A stretch of DNA of 64,000 bases from Flavobacterium sp. I3-2 (GCF_013389595.1 NZ_CP058306.1:124001-188000); one strand, 5' to 3'; positions 10,107 to 20,889 are shown, counted from the stretch's first letter. Translations and numbers: made by a program. Notes: a model not told the origin generated them from the sequence alone.

Positions 10107-11042
10107 ATGGCTTTTTTCAGTATTATCATTCCATTGTATAACAAAGAATTTTTTTTAAAAACAACCTTAAAAAGTGTTTTTGAACAAACCTTTACTGATT
10201 ATGAAATTGTTATTGTAAATGATGGTTCAACTGACAAAAGTTTAGAAATTGCGAAATCGTATCAGAATGATAAAATAAAAATTTTCAATCAAAAAAATCA
10301 AGGTGTTTCTGTTGCTCGAAATTTAGGAATCGAAAAATCAACAGCAGCTTATTGTTGTTTTTTAGATGCCGATGACATTTGGAAATCGAATCATTTAGAG
10401 AGTTTATACAATTTGATTCAAAAATTTCCGGAAGCTGGTTTATATTGCAATCGTTACGAAATTCAAATCAACAAAAACAAAATCATCCCAACCGTTTTTG
10501 ATTTTGAAAATTCGTTCGAAGGTTACCTTAATAATTTCTTTAAAAGCAGTCTAATCAACAGAATAGCTTTAACTTCAGCCACATGTATTTCAAAAAAAGT
10601 ATATTCTGAAATTGGTGGATTTAAACCTGAAATTTCCAATGGCGAAGATTTAGATTATTGGATCCGAATTGCATTAAATTACAAAGTTGTAATTAGCAAT
10701 CAGATTACGATGTTGTATAATTTTAAAAATGACAATAAAGGTTTATCCAAAATAAATATCGAGAAACACAAATTACCTGATCTTGAAAAATATCAAGTCG
10801 AAGAAAAACAAAATCCGTATTTAAAACGCTTTTTAGATTTATATAGAATTGAATATGCTTTACATTTTCATATTTGTGGCAATTCTTTCAAAATGAAATA
10901 TTATTTAAAAAATGTTTCAAAAGAAAACATCCACCCAAAAACAAAACTTTTGTTTAAAACACCATCTGTTCTTTTAGAAAAAATGTTATTTACCAAACGT
11001 TATTTAAAACAATTTGGAATCGATTTTAGTGTGTATCATTAA
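10107..11042 (+). CDS. Glycosyltransferase family 2
   Basis: GT-A enzyme: FFSIIIPLYNKEFF at the N-terminus, VNDGSTDKS at about 34-42 and FLDADDIW at about 86-93, all standard GT2 motifs. I chose ATG at 10107; an in-frame TTG 18 bp upstream is less likely. It ends 17 bp inside the 3' end of the convergent glycosyltransferase gene, so the two transcripts overlap. Part of the surface glycan cluster. Confidence 0.85.
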   Translation: MAFFSIIIPLYNKEFFLKTTLKSVFEQTFTDYEIVIVNDGSTDKSLEIAKSYQNDKIKIFNQKNQGVSVARNLGIEKSTAAYCCFLDADDIWKSNHLESLYNLIQKFPEAGLYCNRYEIQINKNKIIPTVFDFENSFEGYLNNFFKSSLINRIALTSATCISKKVYSEIGGFKPEISNGEDLDYWIRIALNYKVVISNQITMLYNFKNDNKGLSKINIEKHKLPDLEKYQVEEKQNPYLKRFLDLYRIEYALHFHICGNSFKMKYYLKNVSKENIHPKTKLLFKTPSVLLEKMLFTKRYLKQFGIDFSVYH

Positions 11043-12096
11043 AAGTTGAAAGCCACTTTTTTGAAATATTTTCTTTAGAAAATTGTTCAATTGAAATCAA
11101 AGTATTCGATTTACAAGCTGTGTATAATTCTTCATTTTCAATGAATAAATTCATCGCTTCAATCAATTTTTCTGTATTTTGATTTTCAACTAACAAACCG
11201 TTCATTTTGTCTTGAATAATTTCATTCGGTCCGAAATCGCAATCAAAAGAAATCACAGGAGTTTTGCAAAGTAAACTTTCGATTAAAACCATTCCTAAAC
11301 CTTCGAATTTACTAGACAAAACAAAATATTTTGCATGTTTATAATAAGAATATAAATTGATTTCAAATCCTTTGAAAATAACTAAATCTTGTAAGTTCAA
11401 TTTTGAAACTTGCTCTTTTAAACTTTTCAAGCGAATTCCAGAACCTAAAATCAATAACTTAATATTTTGGCTTGGCAAAATCGATTTTGAATAACAATCA
11501 ATCAAAAGATCAAATTGCTTCACGTTCGATTCGTCCATTCGTCCAGCTGACATAATATAATTTTCCTTAATTTCTTTGAATTCTTTTTCGATTTTTGGAA
11601 CTTCAACGTTATTATAAATCGTTTGAATTTCAATTTTTGGATAAATTCGTTTAACTTCATTTTCAATTCCTTTTGACACCGAAATAAATTTAATTTTAGA
11701 ATTATTAGCCAATCTTGAATTTAAATAACTCGAAACATCAGAACTGTGAATGAAATAAAAAACGTGTTGATTTTTATAAATTTTATTGATCCAAAACGAT
11801 TCAATCAAATCATTTAATCGGTAACGATGATCTAATATAAAATCAAAATTGCCAGCTTGAATATCATTATTTAATTTGAAATATTTCTTAATTTTTACAA
11901 GAAAACCATCCGAAAAATTAAAATCATAACAACGTAAATTTCCTTTAAACGGAAAATCAATTTCGTTTTCCAAAACAAATAAATCAATTTCAAAACCTAA
12001 AGCATCAAACAAAAAAGTTTGATTAGAAACAACACGTTCCAAACCACCCGATTTTAAAGTATAAACAACAATTGCGATTTTCTTTTTTTTATCCAA
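11026..12096 (-). CDS. Glycosyltransferase family 4
   Basis: 356-residue GT-B enzyme. The N-terminal half has the glycine-rich entry VVYTLKSGGLERVV, and the C-terminal half has SAGRMDE followed by the donor-binding block SSKFEGLGMVLIESLLCKTPVISFD (key E, G and E residues about 260-275). The start codon appears to be TTG (12094-12096): no ATG or GTG lies upstream before the in-frame stop, and the domain begins a few residues later. The gene is divergent from the GT2 at 12132 with only 35 bp between them, so the promoters must overlap. Confidence 0.85.
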   Translation of the reverse strand: MDKKKKIAIVVYTLKSGGLERVVSNQTFLFDALGFEIDLFVLENEIDFPFKGNLRCYDFNFSDGFLVKIKKYFKLNNDIQAGNFDFILDHRYRLNDLIESFWINKIYKNQHVFYFIHSSDVSSYLNSRLANNSKIKFISVSKGIENEVKRIYPKIEIQTIYNNVEVPKIEKEFKEIKENYIMSAGRMDESNVKQFDLLIDCYSKSILPSQNIKLLILGSGIRLKSLKEQVSKLNLQDLVIFKGFEINLYSYYKHAKYFVLSSKFEGLGMVLIESLLCKTPVISFDCDFGPNEIIQDKMNGLLVENQNTEKLIEAMNLFIENEELYTACKSNTLISIEQFSKENISKKWLSTFNDTH

Positions 12097-12131
12097 TGAA
12101 GAAGGTTTATATTTGTTAGAGAAATTTACTT

Positions 12132-13034
12132 ATGAACCAAAATCCACTTGTAACTGTAATCTGCACTTGTTTTAATCATCAGAATTTTGTGATTGAAACT
12201 TTGAATTCTGTATTGAATCAGCGCTATTCAAATATAGAAATAATTATTATAGATGATTGTAGTTCGGATGATTCAATTTCAGTAATTACTACTTTTTTAA
12301 AAAATCGACCTGAAATTAAATTTATCCAAAATCAAGAAAATTTAGGTAATACCAAAACTTTTAACAAAGCTGCAAAATTAGCAAATGGTACTTTTTTGGT
12401 TGATTTGGCTTGCGATGATATTTTACTTCCGAATTGTATCGAAATTCAAATAGAAAAATTTCTGAATTCTGATTTAGAAACAACAGGAATTGTTTTTGGA
12501 AATTCGGAACATATCGATGAAAACGGCAAATATATTTCTGATTATTTCGAAACAAATTCGAATAAAAAGGTAATTGACAAATCATTATTTCAAACAAATT
12601 TAAATCAGCTTTTACAAGGCGGTTTGGTTATGAACTCGGTTTCTGCAATGATAAATAAATCTATTTTTGATAAACTGAATGGTTATGACGAATCGCTTGC
12701 ATTTGAAGATTTGGATTTTTGGATTCGTGTTCTTGAAAACCATCAGATTATTTTCATTGATGAAATAATCACACAAAAAAGAGATTTGAAATCATCTTTA
12801 GGAAATCAATTTTTTCAGAAAAATGAAACTGCAAATCGAATTGATTTATCAATGAATAAAATATTTTCTAAAGTTATCGATTCAAACAAAAAAAATAAGT
12901 CAGTTTTAAAAGCAGTTTTAAAAAGGATTCATTACAGCATAGATAATTCATTTAAAAACAGAAAATATAAATTTGTTTTCTTATTCGGATTTCAAAAACT
13001 AAAAGTTCATTATTACCTTTTGTTTGCTAAATAA
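12132..13034 (+). CDS. Glycosyltransferase family 2
   Basis: 300 residues; VTVICTCFNHQNFV N-terminus, IDDCSSDDS at about 39-47, and a DLACDD segment in the DxD position (about 92-97), where a plain DxD is not seen. A -7-like TATATTTG at 12108-12115 lies in front of it, immediately upstream of the divergent GT4 gene. Its last 22 bases overlap the 3' end of the convergent fdtA-like gene. Confidence 0.82.
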   Translation: MNQNPLVTVICTCFNHQNFVIETLNSVLNQRYSNIEIIIIDDCSSDDSISVITTFLKNRPEIKFIQNQENLGNTKTFNKAAKLANGTFLVDLACDDILLPNCIEIQIEKFLNSDLETTGIVFGNSEHIDENGKYISDYFETNSNKKVIDKSLFQTNLNQLLQGGLVMNSVSAMINKSIFDKLNGYDESLAFEDLDFWIRVLENHQIIFIDEIITQKRDLKSSLGNQFFQKNETANRIDLSMNKIFSKVIDSNKKNKSVLKAVLKRIHYSIDNSFKNRKYKFVFLFGFQKLKVHYYLLFAK

Positions 13035-13414
13035 GTTTTGAAATCGTCAAATTCACGAATATAATCCGACTCGTCAAATTCTCCTGAAGAAACAACTAAA
13101 CAAACAGAACCTGAAGAAAAATTTCTAAGTTCGCGCCAAGTATCATTTCCGACATAAAGTCCAAAACTCGGATTGTTTAAAGTATATATTTTTTCTGAAT
13201 TTCCATCGTTTAAAATCACATCAAAACTACCCGAAACTGCAATAATAAATTCTTGCTGATTGATATGTGCATGTCCACCACGTTCAGCGCCACTCGGTAC
13301 ATCGTACAAAAAATAAACACGTTTAACTGCAAATGGAATATTATCTTTTTCGATAACAGAAAGATTTCCTCTTGGGTCTTCGATTTTTGGTAATTTTAAA
13401 ATTTGATTTTTCAT
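13013..13414 (-). CDS. fdtA: FdtA/WxcM-type sugar 3,4-ketoisomerase (cupin)
   Basis: 133-residue cupin. It matches the family that converts dTDP-4-keto-6-deoxyglucose to the 3-keto sugar: the DPRGNLSVIE start, the VYFLYDVPSGAERGGHAH motif with the catalytic and metal-site histidines (about 48-50), and the SFGLYVGNDTWRELRNFSSGSVCLVV block. It is the last gene of a five-gene minus-strand operon that also holds the matching 3-aminotransferase. Whether the product is the galacto (Fuc3N) or gluco (Qui3N) sugar cannot be decided from sequence alone. Confidence 0.82.
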   Translation of the reverse strand: MKNQILKLPKIEDPRGNLSVIEKDNIPFAVKRVYFLYDVPSGAERGGHAHINQQEFIIAVSGSFDVILNDGNSEKIYTLNNPSFGLYVGNDTWRELRNFSSGSVCLVVSSGEFDESDYIREFDDFKTYLANKR

Positions 13415-13418
13415 GCAT

Positions 13419-14879
13419 TTATTTCTTAAACTTATTTTTGATGGATGTTAAAAATTGGTTGTTTTTATTCAATTCAAAAGCACAATAAAACGAACCAATA
13501 AACATCAGAATTCCTTTAGAAATATAGCGATTTATTTCATAATACCAAAACAAAAAATCAGAACCTATCATCAAAAAAACAAACAAAAAAGAAAGAATAA
13601 TATATTTTAAGCTTATGGAATTAAGGCAAAATAATTTTCGTTTAGAAACAAAATAAAGCAAGTAAAAATTAAATCCAAAATATTGAATAAACATCGCCAA
13701 ACCAATTCCGATTAATCCAAAATAATGAAATAAAACAACAATTAAAATGACATTTAAAATATCGCCAATAATATTTTGATAGAAATAATTTTTAGTATCG
13801 TCAATAGCCAAAATAATATATCCAACTGGATAATTGATGGTTTTACAAAGAATTGAAATCAAACCAAAAAGTAAAATCTCACGAACAGGTAAAAAGGCAT
13901 TTGAAGTTAATAACGGAATGATTAAATCGCATCCAAAATACATAATTAAAATAAGTGGCGTTGTAATTAAAATGGAAGTTTGAACTTGAATATTCACAAA
14001 AATATTTATGTCTTCTTTTCGAGCAATTTTATTTGTTAAAGTAGGAAAATAATCATTTGCCAAAGACGAAAAAATAATTCCGAAATATGAAATCAAATAT
14101 AAATTAGCAGCTTCGTAAAATCCTAAATCACTTGGACTATTTTCTTTTAAAAAAAGTCGAATCAAAAAGAAACAAACCAAACCAAAAACACCATTTATTG
14201 CTAACAAACTTCCTTTTGAAAAAAGATATTTTCCTTGGCTTAAAATCTCAGTTTTAGAAACCGAAACCTGATTTAAATTTAACTTCTGCAAATAAAAAAA
14301 ATACACTAAAAAAGTTACGAAACTATTAGCTATAAATGCAGGAAAAATACCGTTTATTCCCCAAAACCAATAACAAAAAATGGTTGCAATTGAAACAAAA
14401 ATCACCGAATAAATTTGATATTGAACCAGTTTTTTTATTTCGTTTAATCCTTTTAAAACGATGATTGAAAAGTTAATAATCGCATACAAAACAAAATAAA
14501 CAGAGAGCGCTTTAAAATGTAATGAATAAGCGGGTGAATCAAAAACCATTCGACTCAAAAAACCTGAAAAAATAAAACAAAAAAGAGCAGCCAAAATTCC
14601 GCAAAGCAACATCCAAAACGCCAAAACTTTCTGGTTCGTTTTATTCTCGCGTTCTTTAGCGATTAATTGAGTTCCGATGGTTTGAATTCCAAAAGAAGAA
14701 CCTTGCGTAATTAAGTTAATCACATTATCAATTAATCCAATTAAACCAACTCCTGAAGGTCCTAAAATCACCGAAGTTATTTTTACAGAAATCACCTTAC
14801 AAACCATTTGTATGGCTTGCACGCTTCCAAAAATCGAAATGGATTTAAAAATTTTATTATGTGTTTTTTTATCTGTCAT
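13419..14879 (-). CDS. Wzx-type polysaccharide flippase
   Basis: 486-residue membrane protein with about 12-14 hydrophobic segments, belonging by pattern to the MOP/PST superfamily of O-antigen flippases (N-terminal KSISIFGSVQAIQMVCKVISVKITSVILGPSGVGLIGL resembles RfbX/WzxE). It would move undecaprenyl-diphosphate-linked oligosaccharide across the inner membrane. It lies between the glycosyltransferase (11-bp overlap) and the isomerase gene of the same operon, fitting an O-unit or surface-glycan export role. Confidence 0.82.
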   Translation of the reverse strand: MTDKKTHNKIFKSISIFGSVQAIQMVCKVISVKITSVILGPSGVGLIGLIDNVINLITQGSSFGIQTIGTQLIAKERENKTNQKVLAFWMLLCGILAALFCFIFSGFLSRMVFDSPAYSLHFKALSVYFVLYAIINFSIIVLKGLNEIKKLVQYQIYSVIFVSIATIFCYWFWGINGIFPAFIANSFVTFLVYFFYLQKLNLNQVSVSKTEILSQGKYLFSKGSLLAINGVFGLVCFFLIRLFLKENSPSDLGFYEAANLYLISYFGIIFSSLANDYFPTLTNKIARKEDINIFVNIQVQTSILITTPLILIMYFGCDLIIPLLTSNAFLPVREILLFGLISILCKTINYPVGYIILAIDDTKNYFYQNIIGDILNVILIVVLFHYFGLIGIGLAMFIQYFGFNFYLLYFVSKRKLFCLNSISLKYIILSFLFVFLMIGSDFLFWYYEINRYISKGILMFIGSFYCAFELNKNNQFLTSIKNKFKK

Positions 14880-15879
14880 TCGTGATTTTACAACCTATTT
14901 TTTCATACGATTGCTTTAATTTATTGTACCAATCTTGCCACGAATTAAACGTGTTTTCAGGGAAATTATTTTGTGAAATTATCTTTTGAATGAATGCGCT
15001 TGAAATATCGTTATCAAAATTAAAAACTTCAAATTGATTTTGAAACCAAGTTTCATTCAATATTTTATTTAAAGAGTAAACATCAAAATCTGCATCTAAA
15101 TATTCTTTATTTTGTTTGGATGCTGTTGTTTTTAATGAAGTTCGAATCCATTCTTTTTTAGAATGACCTACATTTAAATCGGCATTCGGAATCTGAATTA
15201 CTTGCATAATTTGCGCCAATTCATCGACTTTATTTTGCGAAGTTTCCCAAGCTTTTAAATAATATTGCTTTGAAAAAATGGCATTTGCAACGGCATAAAC
15301 CTGATAATATTTTAAAAGATTTTTTTCAATCGGAATTCCTAATCGATTTAAAATCGAATCAATTTTACAAGTCTTTTTTCGGTAAATTAAGTCAAACAAA
15401 AACGAATTTCTTGTAAACAATTCAGGATTTGTTATAACCAGCGAAGTTGTTTCTTTTTCGATTTTATCCGAAATCAAAGCTTCATTTCCCATCCAAAGTA
15501 ATTTTACCAATTGTAAATTAAAAATCTTCATTTGATTTTCAACATCAGTAAAATCAATTGGTTCGCAAAACCAACAATCATCCTCAATTAAAATAAAATA
15601 ATCCGAACCTTTTGCAATTGTTTCTTTCCAGAATTGACTTGGAATATTTTTAGGTGGTTCTAAATCATTTTCGATAGCACAAGCTTTTTCTTGATAAAAT
15701 TGTGATTTTAAGATTAGAATATCGGGATATTTTTCTTGAATTTTATTAAGATATTTCTGAGGTGTTCCATCATCCATTACAATAATTTTTCCAGAAAAAT
15801 CAGAAGCGAATTTTTTAATACTCTCCAAGCATTTATCCAACAAAAACGGACGATTAAACGATTTTATATAAATATCCAT
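14869..15879 (-). CDS. Glycosyltransferase, GT2-like
   Basis: 336 residues beginning MDIYIKSFNRPFLLDKCLESI, with VMDDGTP at about 34-40 and LIEDDCWF at about 96-103 as nucleotide and metal-binding sites of a GT-A fold. The start codon follows the aminotransferase stop codon directly (TAAATG). The C-terminal half has no signature I recognise. Its position inside the amino-sugar operon suggests it adds the modified sugar to a lipid-linked glycan; that is inference. Confidence 0.7.
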   Translation of the reverse strand: MDIYIKSFNRPFLLDKCLESIKKFASDFSGKIIVMDDGTPQKYLNKIQEKYPDILILKSQFYQEKACAIENDLEPPKNIPSQFWKETIAKGSDYFILIEDDCWFCEPIDFTDVENQMKIFNLQLVKLLWMGNEALISDKIEKETTSLVITNPELFTRNSFLFDLIYRKKTCKIDSILNRLGIPIEKNLLKYYQVYAVANAIFSKQYYLKAWETSQNKVDELAQIMQVIQIPNADLNVGHSKKEWIRTSLKTTASKQNKEYLDADFDVYSLNKILNETWFQNQFEVFNFDNDISSAFIQKIISQNNFPENTFNSWQDWYNKLKQSYEKIGCKITNDR

Positions 15880-16977
15880 TTAGTAGGAATTAATCACGTC
15901 AATAATTTTAGCAACTTCATCATTCGCAAGCATCGGATGCAACGGAATACTCACAATTTGTGTATGAATTTGTTCTGAAATTGGAAAATTCAAATGCGAA
16001 AATTCTTTCATTGCTTCTTGTTTATGTGGCGCAACCGGATAGTGAATCAACGTTTGAATTTCGTTTTCTAACATATACAATTGAAAAGCTTCTCGATTTT
16101 CAACTCGTAGAGTAAAAACATGAAATACGTGATTTTCAGTGCCGTCATAAAATGGCAAATGCACTTTCGGATTTATAATTTCTTTCAAATAACGTTTGGC
16201 AATTCCGCGACGTTTGTCGTTATCAAAATCTAAATCTTTTAATTTTATCGATAAAAATGCAGCCTGAATATCATCCAAACGAGAATTTACTCCTTTATAT
16301 AAATTATAATATTTCATTTCAGAGCCGTAATTTCTCAAAGCTCTGATAATTTCGGCAAGTTCGCTATTGTTTGTAGTTATAGCTCCGGCATCACCCAAAG
16401 CTCCCAAATTTTTACCCGGATAAAAACTAAATCCAGCTGCGTCACCAATATTTCCGGCACGTTTTCTATGCGAAATAGCGCCATGAGCTTGAGCCGCATC
16501 TTCAACTAATATCAAATTCATTTCTTTAGCAAATGCAGCAATTTCTTCGGCATCGGTAATTTGTCCGTATAAATGAACCATTAAAATTCCTTTGGTATGT
16601 TGGGTTGTAGCGTTCTTAATATTTTCGATAGAAAGATTGTAGGATTCAAAATTAGTATCTACCAAAACAGGTTTTAAACCAGCATTTTCAATAGCCAAAA
16701 TGCAAGCAATGTAAGTATTTGCAGAAACCAAGATTTCATCGCCAACTTGTAATTTACCTTTGATGATAAAAGCCTTGAAAATTAATATCAACGCATCTAA
16801 ACCATTTCCTACTCCAATGCAATGTTTGGTTTCGCAAAATTGACTAAAATCACGTTCAAAATCAGCTAATTTTTCACCTAAAATATATCTTCCGCTATTT
16901 AAAAAACTTTGTGTAGCTTCTAAAAAAGCGGTATCGTAAGGTTTGTTTATTTTATGTAAATCTAAATATGGAATCAT
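15880..16977 (-). CDS. fdtB: DegT/DnrJ/EryC1-family sugar aminotransferase (FdtB-like)
   Basis: PLP-dependent aminotransferase of 365 residues. Visible are the DSxxL-type N-terminus, [11 protein letters not shown] (about 53-63), [10 protein letters not shown] (about 154-163), [18 protein letters not shown] with the Schiff-base lysine in PGKNLG (about 182), and [11 protein letters not shown]. It matches enzymes that aminate dTDP-3-keto-6-deoxyhexoses using glutamate. Together with the FdtA-type isomerase in the same operon it should yield dTDP-3-amino-3,6-dideoxyhexose. It overlaps the preceding acyltransferase gene by 4 bp. Confidence 0.87.
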   Translation of the reverse strand: MIPYLDLHKINKPYDTAFLEATQSFLNSGRYILGEKLADFERDFSQFCETKHCIGVGNGLDALILIFKAFIIKGKLQVGDEILVSANTYIACILAIENAGLKPVLVDTNFESYNLSIENIKNATTQHTKGILMVHLYGQITDAEEIAAFAKEMNLILVEDAAQAHGAISHRKRAGNIGDAAGFSFYPGKNLGALGDAGAITTNNSELAEIIRALRNYGSEMKYYNLYKGVNSRLDDIQAAFLSIKLKDLDFDNDKRRGIAKRYLKEIINPKVHLPFYDGTENHVFHVFTLRVENREAFQLYMLENEIQTLIHYPVAPHKQEAMKEFSHLNFPISEQIHTQIVSIPLHPMLANDEVAKIIDVINSY

Positions 16978-17951
16978 AAATACAAATTATCTATTTTTGA
17001 AAAACTTTGTGTTTCGAATTTATAAAATTCTTGAATTGCAGGTCGTGCGCCAAACTTTTCCTTCCAGAAAAGTAATCCTTTATTAATATTTCGACCTTGA
17101 TTTTCGTTAGAAATTCCAAAATCAAAATATTTTTTTTCTGATTTAAATTTCTCAATTAAAGTCAAATGTAAAAAATCTAAAACACCTTCATTCGAAACTT
17201 CTTTATTTAAACTAATATACTGAGAATGTACAACATTTTTGGATATAAATAAGGTAGTTCCGCCAAGAATTTTACCGTCGTCTGAATATACGTTAACTTG
17301 AATGATTTCTTGAGAAAATTGATTTTTTAAATAACGAATTTCTTCAAGAGAATGAACCGGTTTTGCTTGATACGTTTTCAATAAATTTGGTTCTAAAACA
17401 TCTTTCCAAAAAATCGTTAAATCATCATCAAAAATGACGTAATGTTTTTTGTTTAACGATATGTTATAATCACGTTTTACTGACTTAGAAACATGAAAAT
17501 TCGCTGATAAATCGATAACTGAACAAATATCTTTTCGATAAATTTCTGCATCTAAAACAAATTGTAAATATTTAATTTCATCAGCAAACTGAGAAGTATA
17601 AAAATGAGGTAAATCTTTAATATACAAATGAGAAAAACCTTGAATATGCAAATACTCTAAAATCGATTTGAAAATTTCAAAAAAATCGGTTGAACGTAAT
17701 TTTTCAGAAACAACCAATCCGCCATAAGTTAAACCTTGATGCGAATAAATATTTACATCATCAACATTTGCAGGAAGAACGGCAAGCAATTTATTTTCAT
17801 CAAAAATCAAAAGAGAAAAATCATCAAATCTATCTTGATGATATTCCATAAAATTTCGATGAAACAAAAAAGTTCCGTTTTTAGCTTTGGCGATAAAACC
17901 GTTCCAAATAGGGAAAAAATCAGGTTGATATTTTTGGATTTTAAGTTTCAA
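16974..17951 (-). CDS. FemAB/GNAT-like acyltransferase
   Basis: 325 residues with the FemAB-like (double GNAT) pattern: an N-terminal region ending LLAVLPAN, then GGLVVSE, and a C-terminal segment [26 protein letters not shown] that resembles the acyl-CoA or lipid-side GNAT motif. It is first in the amino-sugar operon and is most simply read as the enzyme that N-acylates the 3-amino sugar, where other bacteria use the hexapeptide-repeat FdtC/QdtC. The start is a TTG (17949-17951); an upstream in-frame TAA leaves no other choice. Confidence 0.65.
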   Translation of the reverse strand: MKLKIQKYQPDFFPIWNGFIAKAKNGTFLFHRNFMEYHQDRFDDFSLLIFDENKLLAVLPANVDDVNIYSHQGLTYGGLVVSEKLRSTDFFEIFKSILEYLHIQGFSHLYIKDLPHFYTSQFADEIKYLQFVLDAEIYRKDICSVIDLSANFHVSKSVKRDYNISLNKKHYVIFDDDLTIFWKDVLEPNLLKTYQAKPVHSLEEIRYLKNQFSQEIIQVNVYSDDGKILGGTTLFISKNVVHSQYISLNKEVSNEGVLDFLHLTLIEKFKSEKKYFDFGISNENQGRNINKGLLFWKEKFGARPAIQEFYKFETQSFSKIDNLYL

Positions 17952-18036
17952 AAAGTGCGATTATTAAATGGTTTTACAAATATCAAAACTAAATAACGCA
18001 AAAACAATCACATTTCATACAAAAGCATAAATATTT

Positions 18037-18069
18037 TTTGTTGTTGAAGTACTAAAAATCGTATATTTG
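18037..18069 (+). promoter_or_regulatory. Promoter of thrS operon
   Basis: TTTG (18037-18040) and TATATTTG (18062-18069) separated by 21 bp match the Bacteroidota housekeeping promoter. They precede the thrS start codon by 23 bp. Confidence 0.6.
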
Positions 18070-18092
18070 CACTCATTATATACAACGTACTT

Positions 18093-20039
18093 ATGATAAA
18101 AATAACATTACCAGACGGTTCAGTAAAAGAGTTTGCTTCAGGCACAACTCCACACGAAGTCGCTTTGAGTATAAGCGAAGGTTTAGCGAGAAATGTAATA
18201 TCTGCAAGTTTTAATGGGACCACCATTGAGACGGCTACTCCTTTAACCACCGACGGTAGTTTAGTTTTATACACATGGAATGATGTTGAAGGTAAGAAAG
18301 CTTTTTGGCATTCAACTTCGCACGTAATGGCGCAAGCTTTAGAAGAAAAATTTCCTGGAATCAAGTTAACAATTGGTCCTGCGATTGAAAATGGATTTTA
18401 TTACGATGTAGATTTCGGAGAACATAAATTTGGAGAAGCTGATTTTAAAGAAATCGAAAATCGTATCTTAGAAATCGCTAAAGAAAAGCACGAATTTAAA
18501 ATGCGTTCTGCAACAAAAGCAGAGGCATTAGAATTATATAAAGACAACGAATATAAAACAGAATTAATTACAAATTTAGAAGACGGCACCATCACATTCT
18601 GTGACCATGCTACTTTTACTGATTTATGTCGTGGTGGTCACATTCCAAATACAGGAATCATCAAAGCAATGAAAATTCTTTCTGTTGCTGGTGCTTACTG
18701 GAGAGGTGACGAAAAAAACAAACAGTTAACACGCGTTTACGGAATTTCGTTCCCTAAACAAAAAGACTTAACTGAATATTTATTATTATTAGAAGAAGCA
18801 AAACGTCGTGACCACAGAAAACTAGGTAAAGAATTAGAACTTTTCCATTTTTCTCAACGTGTAGGACAAGGTTTACCTTTATGGTTACCAAAAGGAGCTG
18901 CTTTACGTGACCGTTTAGAGCAATTCTTAAAGAAAGCTCAGAAAAAAATGGGTTACGAACAAGTTGTAACACCACATATTGGACAAAAAGAATTATATGA
19001 AACTTCTGGTCACTATGCAAAATACGGAGCAGACAGTTTTCAACCGATTCATACACCAGCAGAAGGCGAAGAATTTTTATTAAAACCAATGAATTGCCCG
19101 CATCACTGCGAGATTTTTAATGCAAAACCTTGGTCATATAAAGATTTACCTAAACGTTATGCTGAATTCGGAACAGTTTATCGTTACGAACAATCTGGAG
19201 AATTACACGGTTTAACTCGTGTTCGCGGATTTACTCAAGATGATGCACATATTTTCTGTACACCAGACCAATTGGACACAGAGTTCAAAAAAGTAATTGA
19301 CTTAGTACTTTACGTATTTGGTTCTTTAGGTTTTGAAAACTTTACAGCTCAAGTTTCTGTTCGTGATTTAAACAATCCTGACAAATATATTGGAAATGTA
19401 GAAAACTGGGAAAAAGCTGAACAAGCTATTATCAATGCGGCAAGAGACAAAGGTTTAAATTATGTTATAGAAAGTGGTGAAGCTGCCTTCTACGGACCTA
19501 AATTAGACTTTATGGTTAAAGATGCATTAGGAAGAAGTTGGCAGTTAGGAACAATTCAAGTTGATTACAATTTACCTGAACGTTTTGATTTAACTTATAA
19601 AGGTTCTGACGATAAATTACACAGACCTGTAATGATTCACCGAGCTCCTTTTGGTTCAATGGAACGTTTTATCGCCATTTTATTAGAACATACAGCAGGT
19701 AATTTCCCTTTATGGCTAATGCCTGAGCAAGTTATCATATTATCTTTAAGTGAGAAATATGAAAATTATGCAAAAAAAGTTTTAAATTTGTTAGAAAATG
19801 ACGAAATTCGCGCTCTAGTTGATAACCGAAATGAGACAATCGGTAAGAAAATTAGAGAAGCTGAAGTTCAAAAATACCCATTTATGCTTATCATCGGAGA
19901 AGAAGAAGAGAAAAATGGTACAGTTTCTGTAAGAAAACACGGTGATGATGGAAAATCTAACATCACAATGAAAATTGAAGATTTTATTTCTTTTATACAT
20001 GAAGAAGTAAGCAAAACAGTTCGTTCATTAGAAGTTTAA
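18093..20039 (+). CDS. thrS: Threonyl-tRNA synthetase
   Basis: 648 residues with all expected domains in order. The N-terminal TGS domain (about 1-60) is followed by the editing domain with the zinc site [10 protein letters not shown] (about 70-80) and CDHATF/CRGGH (about 170-185). The class II catalytic core carries motif 2 ([22 protein letters not shown]) and the zinc ligands Cys in NCPHHCE and His in [12 protein letters not shown]; the C-terminal anticodon-binding domain begins near 550. It charges tRNA-Thr with threonine. It begins the thrS-infC-rpmI-rplT block, a gene order conserved in many bacteria. Confidence 0.96.
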   Translation: MIKITLPDGSVKEFASGTTPHEVALSISEGLARNVISASFNGTTIETATPLTTDGSLVLYTWNDVEGKKAFWHSTSHVMAQALEEKFPGIKLTIGPAIENGFYYDVDFGEHKFGEADFKEIENRILEIAKEKHEFKMRSATKAEALELYKDNEYKTELITNLEDGTITFCDHATFTDLCRGGHIPNTGIIKAMKILSVAGAYWRGDEKNKQLTRVYGISFPKQKDLTEYLLLLEEAKRRDHRKLGKELELFHFSQRVGQGLPLWLPKGAALRDRLEQFLKKAQKKMGYEQVVTPHIGQKELYETSGHYAKYGADSFQPIHTPAEGEEFLLKPMNCPHHCEIFNAKPWSYKDLPKRYAEFGTVYRYEQSGELHGLTRVRGFTQDDAHIFCTPDQLDTEFKKVIDLVLYVFGSLGFENFTAQVSVRDLNNPDKYIGNVENWEKAEQAIINAARDKGLNYVIESGEAAFYGPKLDFMVKDALGRSWQLGTIQVDYNLPERFDLTYKGSDDKLHRPVMIHRAPFGSMERFIAILLEHTAGNFPLWLMPEQVIILSLSEKYENYAKKVLNLLENDEIRALVDNRNETIGKKIREAEVQKYPFMLIIGEEEEKNGTVSVRKHGDDGKSNITMKIEDFISFIHEEVSKTVRSLEV

Positions 20040-20071
20040 CCGCTTGGTAACAAGCATAAATACATAACACC

Positions 20072-20626
20072 ATAGCTTTAAATAGTAAAAGAGGATATAC
20101 TCCTCGTGTTGAAAAGAAAGACGCGCACAGAACAAACAGCGCGATTAGAGTTCCAGAAGTTCGTCTTGTTGGAGATAATGTTGAACCAGGAGTTTTCAAA
20201 ACATCTCAAGCCTTACAAATGGCTGAAGAGTTGGAATTGGATTTAGTTGAAATTTCACCTAATGCCGAACCGCCTGTTTGTAAGATTATCGATTACAAGA
20301 AGTTCCTTTATGAACAAAAGAAGCGTGATAAAATGTTGAAAGCAAAATCAACTCAAATTACTGTAAAAGAGATTCGTTTTGGACCTCAAACAGATGAGCA
20401 TGATTATGAATTCAAAAAGAAAAACGCCGAAAAATTCTTAAAAGACGGAGCTAAATTAAAAGCATTTGTATTCTTTAAAGGACGTTCTATCATCTATAAA
20501 GAACAAGGTCAGATTTTGTTGTTACGTTTAGCACAAGATTTAGAAGAACTTGGAAAAGTTGAAGCTATGCCTGTTCTTGAAGGAAAAAGAATGACAATGT
20601 ACATTGCTCCTAAAAAGAAAAAATAA
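20072..20626 (+). CDS. infC: Translation initiation factor IF-3
   Basis: Binds the 30S subunit and checks start-codon and initiator-tRNA fit. Homology begins well upstream of the first ATG (20219): the codons from 20072 give [15 protein letters not shown], then [12 protein letters not shown], the standard IF-3 N-terminal domain. No ATG, GTG or TTG lies between the in-frame stop at 20057 and this region, so the start is most likely ATA at 20072, another rare codon being ATA at 20060. A non-AUG start in infC is the known device for autoregulation by IF-3. The C-terminal domain (about 95-184) is complete and ends in a lysine run. Confidence 0.92.
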   Translation: MALNSKRGYTPRVEKKDAHRTNSAIRVPEVRLVGDNVEPGVFKTSQALQMAEELELDLVEISPNAEPPVCKIIDYKKFLYEQKKRDKMLKAKSTQITVKEIRFGPQTDEHDYEFKKKNAEKFLKDGAKLKAFVFFKGRSIIYKEQGQILLLRLAQDLEELGKVEAMPVLEGKRMTMYIAPKKKK

Positions 20627-20691
20627 TTCATTACTTTAATAGTAATGCAAACAATAATGTTAAGTAAGATAACATAAATACCTAGGAAGAC

Positions 20692-20889
20692 ATGCCTAAA
20701 ATGAAAACTAAATCTAGTGCTAAGAAACGTTTTAAAGTTACTGGCTCTGGAAAATTAAAAAGAAAGCACGCTTTTAAAAGTCACATCTTGACAAAAAAAT
20801 CTAAAAAGCGTAAATTAGCTTTAACTCACTCTGCTTTAGTAAACAAAGCTGACGAGAGAAGTATCAAAGAACAATTAAGAATAATGTAA
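20692..20889 (+). CDS. rpmI: Ribosomal protein L35
   Basis: 65 residues, strongly basic, beginning [21 protein letters not shown] with the [17 protein letters not shown] core of L35. Large-subunit protein. It sits between infC and rplT as expected. Confidence 0.95.
   Translation: MPKMKTKSSAKKRFKVTGSGKLKRKHAFKSHILTKKSKKRKLALTHSALVNKADERSIKEQLRIM

Noticed and set aside
20219-20626. IF-3 starting at the first ATG (20219)
   Set aside because: This would remove the whole N-terminal domain, which is clearly encoded in frame back to 20072.
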